Part shown: piece by piece, positions 45,701 through 53,032 of the stretch
Layout: every line of letters begins with the position of its first letter
How positions within the stretch are numbered: position 1 is the first letter of the stretch
Origin: Saccharomonospora cyanea NA-134
Lineage (GTDB): Bacteria; Actinomycetota; Actinomycetes; Mycobacteriales; Pseudonocardiaceae
DNA: 64,000 nucleotides
NCBI RefSeq assembly: GCF_000244975.1
Contig: NZ_CM001440.1
Span: 558,001-622,000 of the forward strand
Reading direction: 5' to 3'
The notes under the pieces: generated by a model
Told to the model about the DNA's origin: nothing
What the model saw: only the letters and a program-made list of their open reading frames with translations
Database searches by the model: none
Translations under genes and position numbers: made by a program

Positions 45701-46170
45701 GGCTGCTGCGAGGCCTGGCGTTCCATGTCCGCGAGGCGATTGTGGAGTTGCTGGAGGGCTCGCCGTCGGGCTTCGGCTTCCGCCCACCGCCGCCATTCGG
45801 CAAGCCACTCCTGGAACGCGTCGGTGACCTCACCGGCGTCGATCAGCTTGACGGTGTCCCCGGTGACCGGGTGCGGTCCCTGTTCGCGCAGTTTCGGCTC
45901 GTCGCCGCTGCGGTCGAGCCAGTACCGGAGCACTTCCGGCGGCTTCGGTTCGGCGGCCACCTGAACCCTCGGTACGACGAACACGTGTTCGCCCAGGCCG
46001 GCGTCCTGCTCGACGGGCAGGTGCTTTCCGACGTCGGAAAGCCAGAGCAGGTCACGGTGGTCGCTGATCTGCGTCACCGGGGCGCTGCGTTTGATGGCGA
46101 GCTTGCGCAGGAAGCCCATCAGGCGGGCGACGCGGTCCTTGAGTTCGGGATCGTGTTCGGGAAAGGTCAC
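39766..46170 (-). CDS. giant SF1 helicase-nuclease with alpha-CTD-like and sigma-4-like segments
   Basis: A 2134-residue protein. The GTG at 46170 (VTFPEHDPELKDR) has AGGAG nine bases upstream; the frame is open to 46248. Visible order: N-terminal region of unknown fold; Walker A GPPGTGKTHT near 373; a long insert rich in coiled coil; DVIIVDEASQAE (Walker B) near 1040, VVGDDKQ, FRCMPEII, TASDFQGDERHVV near 1244 and NVAASRAQDQLI near 1281, which together define an SF1 (COG1112/UPF1-like) helicase. Next is a Vsr/DUF559-type endonuclease near 1365-1420 (RIDLVVTGEGAKLAVECDGD, KRCGWKFWRVRESSYY). Then come an alpha-CTD-like helix-hairpin-helix (1565-1615, VLEARGIGRRTALDLF) and a sigma-region-4-like HTH (1657-1705, LQALAAEHGVSPQRISQLES). 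The rest, about 430 residues, was not assigned. Divergent from pglW. A defence role is inferred from the domains and place. Confidence 0.85.
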   Translation of the reverse strand: MTFPEHDPELKDRVARLMGFLRKLAIKRSAPVTQISDHRDLLWLSDVGKHLPVEQDAGLGEHVFVVPRVQVAAEPKPPEVLRYWLDRSGDEPKLREQGPHPVTGDTVKLIDAGEVTDAFQEWLAEWRRWAEAEARRRALQQLHNRLADMERQASQQPESLEVVLAAGLLRVAGEHGATVRIHLVSQPVRIEHHRESGAIHCVVSDESPVRLEDDELIGDLGFFDRSAAPSLRKKLAATAQSPIDPQIPGFLKAWAERALDTECDISDSWTPRTTGAFRLDFAPALLLRTRGSYALRKYYEQIGSTLEESHEPVPLGLAQLVTPIETRDKLSWLERTNATAAAALAEDPLFPLPANDQQREVIRRLGEDSGVVVEGPPGTGKTHTIANLMSALLARGQRILVTSEKAQALAVLRDKLPEPLQDLCVSMTSTDRKTNAAARKSVSTLSDRHANFNAEASEHWINELSARRGAAQRRRAELLERIRALRESETYQHPEISPGYAGTLSEIVRKIGATGDVGWIEGTATGEPPLSTDEFGELIRLLRDEDDERQGRRDQAIPDQAHLPDEQLVVGLTQAVAEGTEVVGGDHGELIGALGNLTDDQFRRLSHDCAQVQELIVGLRALPARQDWLDDTVSALLGQQREHLWAGAGQVLSLVDEALQCDRNAGHTPITTEGVPPSAHAAFRSYAEYLQSGGKVRKHLKKPQQKAVDAYLPTVRVGSAEVTNTGTAMQVANHLRTLEIAEMVSATFAALGYVLDTTAPRSVVVDQLVQLRKLYGVVEQVRAAQHTLRQHLTAIPPTVRPRLASLGELFEFTERTMDAARAHSAKTARGRLDHLADQVSALSPAPNRSPEHDALTAALRSHDAAAYQDAVRALDRARRQRAAQQRCDTLLDRLRRACPALADTLTRSARNPEWTDRIHAWPQAWARAVARSWVEEQTAAGAEQELEAELEATTADLEKITADLAAEQAWNACLRRMTAEQVGALNSYASNAGNAGKSGKYHERFRAAAREAMSVAQGAVPAWVMPIKHVLDTVPPRQNAFDVIIVDEASQAELTSTFLLWLAPRIIVVGDDKQCTPSEVASGALQPIFDTLDSELYDVPNYLRTEFSPRSSMFSLLRSRFGQLVRLREHFRCMPEIIQWSSNEFYQDQPLVPVRQFGADRLPPLQTQYVRGGFVEGKNQTLCNPVEADAIADSIVACLDDPAYDDKTFGVVVLQGQRQVDVITNALFDRGVDPEVWAERRLRIGTASDFQGDERHVVWLSMVVSPEQNFAPLVRASFQRSFNVAASRAQDQLILFHSVTKDRLRPGDLRLSLLEHMTAERKALDDVLTNVQRDVRHPQFDSLFEQRVFCDLVERGYHVTPQVESNGRRIDLVVTGEGAKLAVECDGDHWHTPEQLTQDLYREQELKRCGWKFWRVRESSYYLDKERALATLWTTLDGLGIRPILNTAPTASPKQRTEPRPEPPVDESVPEPAEALPALAEAPSDGKQLWPEVFPWLSEYQAGDNPELDGASTTPEWWLSSSPGDSAQLSPSAATYAIAATLLMDWPDDTPLARAFPAIPPDTRMDHLPFSSRALRLLRYLEIETAVDLSRLFLPEVLEARGIGRRTALDLFTTLADASLEPPSPADTGTVVEQPSEEEPETADPLEEIGRWFGRFDARSLSILRRRTFADEPETLQALAAEHGVSPQRISQLESSARKQLDAKLAASGPVTELRDSVRARIQPVAALSRLLEDFPVLRERVESLGKPFWYVLDKLDDEFEVVDGWALAPNVKATRSRTELLLEDSTDRHGVVALDELGALLAEFGMGLDELRNWLVWCGYEIIDGHVLTRTATLGDRAAALLSITGEPMTAKSIAERLEVANLGGLANRLSDDRRFKRVDRGTWALSEWEFEEYTTIRDQIGQIIDRNAGSVPLNALVGELTTRFREISETSIRTFAAAAPFQTRGGIVSRSTSGPARRKGPAQTRKVFRHDGGWAYRIVITSDHLRGSGFTVPVGLAMALSLAPEQTVEFSSQLGLQSVRWSGPQPQCASIRRFLEKEDIGVGATVFLLFSDDRRFRLVEAGSAEVEPLGEALRLIGLGSDRDRPADVERALATAVCFPPDSTRDQLVTAYRERGDDDVAALLEQAWSEPTL

Positions 46171-46320
46171 CGAGGCTGCTCCTTGAAGGCGGCGCGTGCT
46201 CGGCACGGTCTCAGCCGAGCACAGGTGTGTCGCCGGGGTCGGTGGCAACGTTACGAAAGGGTGGAAAGGGACGACAGAGATCGACGGCTACGGATCACCC
46301 ACGACCTGGTAACGACGGTA

Positions 46321-46345
46321 GGATCACGAGCCGTCGCTGTGATCC
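46321..46345. promoter_or_regulatory. inverted repeat just upstream of pglW
   Basis: GGATCAC (46321-46327) and GTGATCC (46339-46345) are perfect complements separated by 11 bases. The repeat ends 21 bases before the pglW ATG, immediately in front of AAAGGAGGG. It may be an operator for the divergent helicase/pglW pair or a leader hairpin. Confidence 0.6.
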
Positions 46346-46366
46346 AGGTCAAAGGAGGGTGGCGGG

Positions 46367-49300
46367 ATGTCCGACGGCCGGAGGCCGACACCGAAGCCAG
46401 CTCCGCCGCCTCCGAAGCAGCGGTGGTTCCAGGAGCGGACGTCTCCGTATCCGTGGGAGCAGGACGGCCTGGACCACATCCGTAGGTTGATGCCGCAGGC
46501 GGAGCCGTATCGCGCGTGGGCCACTTTCTCGTTCACCGCGGCCTCCGGCCGGGTCAACGAGTGTGACCTGCTGATCGCGGTTCCCGGTGGGCTCTACCTG
46601 GTGGAGCTCAAGGGCCACACCGGGCGCGTGGTGAACAACGGAGACACCTGGATTTTCTACGACGAGGGTGCGAGGCGCCCGCGCACGCTGCGCAACCCGC
46701 TGCATCTCACCGACCTGAAGTGCAAGGAGCTCAAGCAGCGCCTGGAGTGGGCGGCCAAGCAGAACCACTACACCGGCCGGATTCCGCGCATCGAACCCGC
46801 GATCTTCCTGTCCGCACCGGGGCTGACCTCGGAGCTCGACGAGGTGCAGCGCACCCGCGTCTACGGCCGTGACGGGCAGGTCGACGGTCTGGACTGGATC
46901 TGGCGTGACCTGCTGTCGCGCCCGCCGCAGCGGGAGCACCAGCGGATCAGCCCGGAGTTCTCCCGCCACGTGCTGCCGAAGCTGCTGGAGAAGATCGGCA
47001 TCCGGGCGTCGACGGCGCATCTGCGGTTCGGCGACGACTGGGAGCTCTCCGGTGAGGTGCTGGACGCGGGCCCGACGTGGGAGGACCGCCTCGCGTTCCG
47101 CACGGGCCTCGTGCGTGAGGAAGGCCGGGTCCGCATCTACCTCACCGAGCAGCAGGCCGCCGAAGAGCGGCGGCAGTCGGTGGAGCGGGCCGCGCGGCGC
47201 GAGTACCAGGTGTTGCAGGGCATCACCCACCGCGGCATCGCGCAGGCCGTGCAGATCCGGGAGCATCAGAGCGGTCCCGCGATCCTCTTCCGCCACAGCT
47301 CGTCGGACCTGCGGCTGGACTCCTACCTCGACGTGCACGGCGAGCGGCTGAGTATCGACACGCGGCTCGACCTGGTGCGCCAGCTCGCCGAGGCGGTGCA
47401 GTACGCGCACCACCGCTCGCTCTACCACCGTGCCCTGTCGGCGCGTTCGGTGTGGGTGTCGGCGAAGGACGACGGGTCCGACCCGGTGTTGCGGATCACC
47501 GACTGGCAGGCCGCCGCCCGTGACTTCGACACGACGTCGCTGTCGACGGTGGGCAAGACCTCGTTGACGGGTGAGCACCTGGCGGGCTCGGCGGAGGTGT
47601 ATCTGGCGCCGGAGTTCGCCCCGCACGCCGACCCGGTGGATCTCGACGTGTTCGGTCTGGGCGCGGTGTCGTTTCTGATCCTGACGGGGCAGCCACCCGC
47701 CACGCAGCGCAGCGGCCTGATCGAGTGGCTGGCCGACAGCCACGGCCTGCACCCGTACGCCGTGTCGGACGGCATCTCCGACGCCCTCGACGCGCTGGTT
47801 TTCGACGCGACCCGCACGGAGCTGTCGCAGCGACTGGAGTCGGCGGACGCCTTCCTGAAGCGGTTGGACGCGGCGGAGTGGGAGTCGCTGCCCGAGTCGT
47901 CCGTGCCCGTGGTGGATCCGCTCACGGTGTCGGCGGGCCAGATGGTGGACGAGCGGTGGCGGGTCGAGCGGGTGCTCGGCACCGGTGCCACGGCGCGGGC
48001 GTTGCTGGTGCGGAGGGTGGACACCGACGACGAGCAGCCCGAGCGCCGGGTGTTGAAGGTGGCGCTCGACGACGACAAGGCGCAGCACCTGCACGCCGAG
48101 GCCCGGGCCTTGGCGCTGGCGGGCGGCGGCGTGGTGGTGCAATTGCTCGACGGCCCCCGCGAGGTGGGTGGCCGCACCGTGCTCGATCTGGAGTACGCGG
48201 GCGGGCAGGACCCGCAGGGCTACACGCTCGGCGAGCATCTGCGCGCCGAGGGCAGGCTCAGCTACCACAACCTGGAGCGTTACGGCCGCGACCTGTTCAT
48301 CGCGTTGGACCAGCTCGCGGGTAAGGGTGTGCGGCACCGGGATCTGAAGCCGGACAACTTCGGCATCTACCGCAGGGCCGACCGCTCGACACAGTTGATG
48401 TTGTTCGACTTCTCGCTGGCCGACGTCTCGGAGCGCGACGTCACGGCGGGTACCCGCGGGTATCTGGATCCGTTCCTCGGCACGAACCGCCGCCCCGCCT
48501 ACGACGATCACGCCGAGCGTTACGCGGCGGCGGTGACACTGCACGAGATGGCGTCCGGGCAGCGGCCGGTGTGGGGCGACGGGGTGAGCGATCCCCGCAC
48601 CACCACCGACGAGACTCCGGTGCTGGCGGCGGAGCTGTTCGAACCGGCGTTGCGCGATGGGTTGACGGCGTTCTTCCGGCGCGCGCTGCACCGGGACGTC
48701 AACCGCCGGTTCGACACGGTGCGGCAGATGGAGGACGCCTGGCGGGAGGTGTTCACCGCGGCGGACACCGCCCAGCCGCTCACCACGCCCGACACGGTGG
48801 GTGTCGAGGGCGAGACGCTGGAGGCCACCCGCGACGCGCATGCCGAGCGGGCCACCCTGGACACGCAGCTCGACGTGTCCGGGTTGAGTCCGCGTGCGGC
48901 GTCGTTGGCGCAGTCGTTCGGGGTGACGACGGTGCGGGAGCTGCTGGAGCAGGTGCGCCCGTACGAGATCAGCCGGGCGCGGGGCGCGGGGAAGGTGGTG
49001 CGCAACGAGCTGAACCGCCGTCACAAGCAGTGGACGCGGGCGTTGTTGCAGCCCTCCGAGCCCGACCGCCCGGAGCCGGACTCGCCATCCGGCCGCTCCA
49101 CTGTGGACGAACTGGTCGCCGTGTTGTTGCCTCCGAGGGGCAGGCGGGGTTCGCGTAAGGCGGATGTCGTGCGGTTGACGCTCGGGTTGCCGGCGGGGGA
49201 GGGCGAACAGCCGCCTCCGCCGTGGCCGACGCAGACCGAGGTGGCTCGGCGGCTGGGTATCACGCAGGGCCCGGTGTCGCAGCACTACCGCGCGGCGGTG

Positions 49301-50716
49301 AAGGCGTGGGCGGCCGAACCGCGGTTGTCGGCGGTGCGCGACGAGCTGGTGGAGCTGGTCGCCGAGGCGGGCCGCGTGATGCCGGCGCACGAGCTGGCTG
49401 CCACGGTTCGGGCCCGGTACGGCGTCGCGGAGCGGGACACCCGGGAACACGCGCTTGCTCAGGCGTTGGCGGTGGTGCGCGCGGCGGTGGACACCGAGGC
49501 GTGGGAGCGGCAGCAGAGCGAGGACGAGGACGGTCCACGGTTCTCGGCGTTGCGGCGCGGCGAGCACGTGTTGATCGCGCTGGAGTCGTTGCCGGGCACG
49601 GACGCGCCGAGTGCTCCGGAGCTGGCCGACTACGCCGTCGCGCTGGGGGCGCGGGCCGACGAGCTGGTGGAGCTGGACCCGCTGCCGGGTCGTGGTGTGG
49701 TGGTGCGGGAGTTGCGGGCGGTGCCGGCCCCGGAGGGGTTGCCGTCGCAGGCGGACACCCGGCTGGTGGAGCTGGCGGCGGTGATGTCGCGGCACGCGGC
49801 GGCGTCGGCGCGTTCGGAGCTGTATCCGAGGGAGCTGGATCTGGTGCGGGCGCTGCGTATGTCGCAGGCGGCCGTGGGGGTGCGGCGGGATGCGGGGATC
49901 ACGCTCGCGGATCTGCTGGCGAAGGTGCGGGCGCGGTTCCCGTCCGTGGCGGTGGACGAGAACATCACGTATGTGCGGCTGGAGGAGGCGCTGCGCGAGG
50001 CGGGCACCCCGCTGGAGTGGGACATCGAGGCGCAGCGGTTCCGGCCTCCGGCGCCGGAGTTCTCCCGGTTGGCGGCGTCGTCGAGTCTGACGCGTGGCGG
50101 TCCCGGCCCCCGCTGGTCCGGTGGTCTGGACCCGCAGGACGTGCTGCACGACAAGCTCACCAGGGCGGTGGAGTACGGCGGGTTCGTGGCGTTGACGTTG
50201 TGGGGCGCGAACCTGCCGGGGGCGGCCGAGTCGCTGGCGGCGCGGTATGCGGTGCGGGCGGTGCACGTGGACGGCGAGTTCCTGGCGGCGTTCCGGGAGT
50301 TGGTCGCCGAACACGGCCAGGACTGGGAGCTGGTGCGGAAGCTGGATGAGCGGTTCGGGCGGACGGCCCGGCCGAAGCCGGGTTTCCGCCGTTACGTGCA
50401 GCAGGCGTGGGAGCGGCTGCGGGACCGCCTGGAGGCGTCGTCCGACGGCGAGCGCACGGTGTTGTTGCTGCACCACGCGGGCCTGGTGGGCCGCTACGCC
50501 GACCTGGGTGGGCGCGAGTTCCTGACGGGCCTGCAGCAGGCGGCCCGGTCGGCGCGGGCGTGGCCGCACGGGCTGTGGGTGCTGTGCCCGGGCGAGTCGA
50601 AGCGGGAGGCGCCGCAGCTCGACGGCCTCCGGGTGGAGGCGTTGACGGAGGCGGAGCGGGTGGTGCTGGACCGGGAGTTCCTGCACGGTCCTCGGGCGGC
50701 TGACCGGGCGAGTTGA
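46367..50716 (+). CDS. pglW: PglW: NERD plus double-kinase protein of the Pgl/BREX type 2 system
   Basis: A 1449-residue protein; the ATG has AAAGGAGGG about 8 bases upstream. Residues about 30-180 are a NERD nuclease-like domain (ECDLLIAVPGGLYLVELKG, E80/K82). Residues about 280-500 resemble a kinase but lack catalytic residues (YHRALSARS and ITDWQAA instead of HRD and DFG), so this is probably a pseudokinase. A second kinase (about 530-790) has a GTGATA loop, K564 (VLKVAL), HRDLKPDN with D659, and DFS at 681-683 in place of DFG. A helix-hairpin-helix (about 834-865) and an HTH (TQTEVARRLGITQGPVSQHY, about 954) follow. In Streptomyces coelicolor, PglW is the regulatory kinase of phage growth limitation. 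Length and domain order fit. Confidence 0.92.
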   Translation: MSDGRRPTPKPAPPPPKQRWFQERTSPYPWEQDGLDHIRRLMPQAEPYRAWATFSFTAASGRVNECDLLIAVPGGLYLVELKGHTGRVVNNGDTWIFYDEGARRPRTLRNPLHLTDLKCKELKQRLEWAAKQNHYTGRIPRIEPAIFLSAPGLTSELDEVQRTRVYGRDGQVDGLDWIWRDLLSRPPQREHQRISPEFSRHVLPKLLEKIGIRASTAHLRFGDDWELSGEVLDAGPTWEDRLAFRTGLVREEGRVRIYLTEQQAAEERRQSVERAARREYQVLQGITHRGIAQAVQIREHQSGPAILFRHSSSDLRLDSYLDVHGERLSIDTRLDLVRQLAEAVQYAHHRSLYHRALSARSVWVSAKDDGSDPVLRITDWQAAARDFDTTSLSTVGKTSLTGEHLAGSAEVYLAPEFAPHADPVDLDVFGLGAVSFLILTGQPPATQRSGLIEWLADSHGLHPYAVSDGISDALDALVFDATRTELSQRLESADAFLKRLDAAEWESLPESSVPVVDPLTVSAGQMVDERWRVERVLGTGATARALLVRRVDTDDEQPERRVLKVALDDDKAQHLHAEARALALAGGGVVVQLLDGPREVGGRTVLDLEYAGGQDPQGYTLGEHLRAEGRLSYHNLERYGRDLFIALDQLAGKGVRHRDLKPDNFGIYRRADRSTQLMLFDFSLADVSERDVTAGTRGYLDPFLGTNRRPAYDDHAERYAAAVTLHEMASGQRPVWGDGVSDPRTTTDETPVLAAELFEPALRDGLTAFFRRALHRDVNRRFDTVRQMEDAWREVFTAADTAQPLTTPDTVGVEGETLEATRDAHAERATLDTQLDVSGLSPRAASLAQSFGVTTVRELLEQVRPYEISRARGAGKVVRNELNRRHKQWTRALLQPSEPDRPEPDSPSGRSTVDELVAVLLPPRGRRGSRKADVVRLTLGLPAGEGEQPPPPWPTQTEVARRLGITQGPVSQHYRAAVKAWAAEPRLSAVRDELVELVAEAGRVMPAHELAATVRARYGVAERDTREHALAQALAVVRAAVDTEAWERQQSEDEDGPRFSALRRGEHVLIALESLPGTDAPSAPELADYAVALGARADELVELDPLPGRGVVVRELRAVPAPEGLPSQADTRLVELAAVMSRHAAASARSELYPRELDLVRALRMSQAAVGVRRDAGITLADLLAKVRARFPSVAVDENITYVRLEEALREAGTPLEWDIEAQRFRPPAPEFSRLAASSSLTRGGPGPRWSGGLDPQDVLHDKLTRAVEYGGFVALTLWGANLPGAAESLAARYAVRAVHVDGEFLAAFRELVAEHGQDWELVRKLDERFGRTARPKPGFRRYVQQAWERLRDRLEASSDGERTVLLLHHAGLVGRYADLGGREFLTGLQQAARSARAWPHGLWVLCPGESKREAPQLDGLRVEALTEAERVVLDREFLHGPRAADRAS

Positions 50717-50826
50717 GGCCGCTGTCGCCTGGGGTGGTGCTTGGCTCAATCGCGCTCCGGGAGGGTGGGCCTGTCGATACACTCCGAAGCCGAACGGTTC
50801 CGCGACGTCGGCTTTTGGGGGTAGTT

Positions 50827-51297
50827 GTGGCTGAGCTCAGAGACATGAGCGATGGCGCTGGCAAGTTCGTCGCAGGGGGCGCGCTGTCCAAGGTGATGTC
50901 GGCTATGGACAAGTCGATGGGCACCGAGGCGATGGCGGAGGTGACCCGCTCGGCGGACCAAATGGTCGCCTCGGCGAAGTCCGGCGGCTTCAAGGTCACA
51001 CCGGAAGCCGCCGACCCGATCATCAAAGTCCTGGAAGACTTCATCGACAGGATAACCACAATGATGATCGGGTTAGACGTTTTTGACCAAGCTCCTCCAC
51101 TTGGTGACCATGCTTATGGCAAGCTTGTCGCTCAGCGTATGCATGAGGCGGCAAACGACGAACGGTCCGGTCGTGCTGCCCTGAACTCGCTCCAGATAGT
51201 CCTGGAAAGGAGTCGGGAAGCGCTGCTTAGGGCATCGAACCAATATCAAGAGCAAGAAGAATCGGCGCAGAACTCATTTCGCGGTTTGGATGGATGA
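50827..51297 (+). CDS. small helical protein preceding DUF3558 lipoproteins
   Basis: About 156 residues from the GTG at 50827 (GGGGG seven bases upstream; ATG 50845 is an alternative). It is all-helical with no signal peptide; KVMSAMDKSMGTEAMAEVTR and VTPEAADPIIKVLEDFIDRI are typical stretches, and a long C-terminal helix has SREALLRASNQYQEQEESA. The size and shape recall WXG100/ESX-type secretion substrates, often encoded before DUF3558 lipoproteins in this order, but the WXG motif is absent. The stop is 3 bases before the first lipoprotein gene. The lower GC content begins here. Confidence 0.75.
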   Translation: MAELRDMSDGAGKFVAGGALSKVMSAMDKSMGTEAMAEVTRSADQMVASAKSGGFKVTPEAADPIIKVLEDFIDRITTMMIGLDVFDQAPPLGDHAYGKLVAQRMHEAANDERSGRAALNSLQIVLERSREALLRASNQYQEQEESAQNSFRGLDG

Positions 51298-51300
51298 GAC

Positions 51301-51873
51301 GTGACTAAAAGGTCCAACGGATTGAAAGTTGCCTTTGCTATAGCCTTGATGGGTTTTGTGTCGAGTTGTGCATCGGATGAGAAGGGTATAGCAGAGCCAC
51401 AGGATTCGGCAAACGTCTCGCCTGGTTACAGCTCCACATCAGCCCCCTCGTCGGCTGAGGCGATCAGCATGTCGATCGACCCGTGTGAAGTTCTTTCTTC
51501 TGAGGATCTAGCCGGTTATGGCAAGTTCGAGTCAAAGAAAGAAAACCTTGGTGGCGCCCGGTCATGTTTCTGGCAAAGGAGTGCTGAAGGGGGTCAGGAT
51601 GCTGCCGGGTTCTCCTTGAACGTTCGGGACAGTCAAAGTATTGAGGCGGTCAATGATGTTGGCGGCGGGGTGGTGACCGGTGAAGTCAATGGTCGTCCGG
51701 CGGCTGTGGCCGCGAATCCCAATAGTGGTTCCTGTACTGTTGCGATGAAGATCGACGACAATTCCCGTATCGATATCACGATCACCACTCCTCCGGATCG
51801 CGACGATGATCCATGCCAGTTCGGTGAAGAGGTCGCTTACTTTGTTGAACCTCGCTTGCCTGCTGTTCCGTAA
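51301..51873 (+). CDS. DUF3558 lipoprotein
   Basis: A 190-residue secreted lipoprotein. The signal peptide VAFAIALMGFVSSCAS has a lipobox with C23. After a Ser/Pro-rich linker the DUF3558 domain begins at SIDPCEVLSSEDLAGYG; RSCFWQRS, NVRDSQSIEAVNDVGG and GSCTVAMKIDDNSRIDI are conserved, and the paired cysteines would form disulfides. Function unknown; the family is common in Pseudonocardiales. GC content is well below that of the flanking pgl genes. Confidence 0.85.
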   Translation: MTKRSNGLKVAFAIALMGFVSSCASDEKGIAEPQDSANVSPGYSSTSAPSSAEAISMSIDPCEVLSSEDLAGYGKFESKKENLGGARSCFWQRSAEGGQDAAGFSLNVRDSQSIEAVNDVGGGVVTGEVNGRPAAVAANPNSGSCTVAMKIDDNSRIDITITTPPDRDDDPCQFGEEVAYFVEPRLPAVP

Positions 51874-51972
51874 TCTGTGGTGGGTTTGAAGCGTCTCGGT
51901 GCTGCATTCTTCGAGCCGGTTGGGTGAGTAAGCGAGACATGGGGATATTTCCGGTTCTTCGGGGAAGAAGAC

Positions 51973-52538
51973 GTGGGTGTAAAGCATTTTGGCGCTGCGA
52001 TCGCTGCCTTGGTAATGCTGGGTTCTTCAGGGTGTTCGCGCCAGGAGGCGGGTTTTGCGGAGTCGAAATCACCTTCGGGCGCACCGGGGTGAGTGGCCCC
52101 TTTGCCTCGTCTTCTTCCTTTGCGCGCCCAGCCAGCTTGTCGATCGATCCGTGTGGCCTGATATCGGCGGAGGACTTGGCCGAAGTTGGGGAATTCGAGA
52201 CGGAGTACCAGGAAGGAGGTGGTTCTCGGTACTGCGTGTGGCAGGAGGGTTTTGAATCCGGTGGGAATGGCTTTGGTTTCTCTGTCGGTGTGCGAGATTC
52301 TCAGGGCATTGACGCGGTGAGGGACATTGGCGGCGGAGTTGATCCGACTGAGGTGAATCAGCGGCCAGCGGTGAAAACCGAAGACCCGGTGAGCGGTGAT
52401 TGTATGTTGGCTGTGAAGATAAGTGATTCCTCCCGGATTGATGTGACGGTCTTGGGGGAAGACGGAGATGGTGATTCATGCGGGCTCGCCGAGGTGATCG
52501 CGGGCATGGTGGAGCCTCGGTTGCCTGAGCTTCCGTGA
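51973..52538 (+). pseudogene. second DUF3558 lipoprotein, frameshifted after the signal peptide
   Basis: The GTG at 51973 gives a perfect lipoprotein signal, AAIALVMLGSSGCSRQ in outline (ending in the lipobox SSGC), but the frame stops at a TGA at 52090 just after a GGGG run. The mature DUF3558 domain continues in another frame: SIDPCGLISAEDLAEVGEFE, SRYCVWQEG, VRDSQGIDAVRDIGGG and PRLPELP. It is clearly a duplicate of the preceding gene. One base would restore a protein of about 188 residues. A start in the second frame at 51924 would give a protein without a signal. Confidence 0.8.
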
Positions 52539-52556
52539 GGTGAGCGGTCGTCGCGG

Positions 52557-52988
52557 CTATCCGGCCGTTGCCTCGTCGTAGCCCGGCAGGTCGTACGCCC
52601 GTGCTACTGCGGTTTCGATGTCGTGGGTGTGCAGGCCTGCGTGTTCGGCGATGGTGAAGCCGAGTTCGAGTAGGCGGAAGGCGATGGCTCGTAGGGCTGG
52701 GGTGGCGTCGGGGTGTCCGGCGTCTTGGTGGTGGTAGAGCCCTTCGGTTTCGGTGTCGATGGCTCTGGTGATGCGCAGTAGTGCGGCCGACAGGTCGTGG
52801 TGGGCTGGGGGTCGTTGGGCGCGGATCGTCGAGGTCTCGGCCGCGTGGAGGCGGGGGACCTTGACGTCGGGGCAGGTGGCCGCCGCTAGGAGGATGGCCG
52901 CTCGTTCGATGTCGCGTTCGTGGATCAGGACCCGCCTGATGGTCTCGACCTGCTCTCGGGTCGGCGGGACGTAGGTTGCGGTGGTCAT
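52557..52988 (-). CDS. hypothetical protein, helical
   Basis: A 143-residue protein; the ATG at 52988 was chosen for GAAGGA seven bases upstream. It begins MTTATYVPPTREQVETIRRV, with mostly helical content (DIERAAILLAAATCPDVKVP, RAIAFRLLELGFTIAEHAGL). No family recognised. It follows the 178-residue gene on the same strand with a 44-base gap, so the two are probably co-transcribed. Ala/His/Thr-rich with no signal or membrane segment. Confidence 0.65.
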   Translation of the reverse strand: MTTATYVPPTREQVETIRRVLIHERDIERAAILLAAATCPDVKVPRLHAAETSTIRAQRPPAHHDLSAALLRITRAIDTETEGLYHHQDAGHPDATPALRAIAFRLLELGFTIAEHAGLHTHDIETAVARAYDLPGYDEATAG

Positions 52989-53032
52989 CGTCGGTCCTTC
53001 TCGCAGAGGCCAGGGATAGCGCGCGGTTCCGG

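Noticed and set aside
46349-50782. A 1477-codon open frame on the minus strand opposite pglW
   Set aside because: It mirrors pglW codon for codon, is Arg/Gln/His-rich and has no domain; GC-rich third positions leave the antisense frame open.
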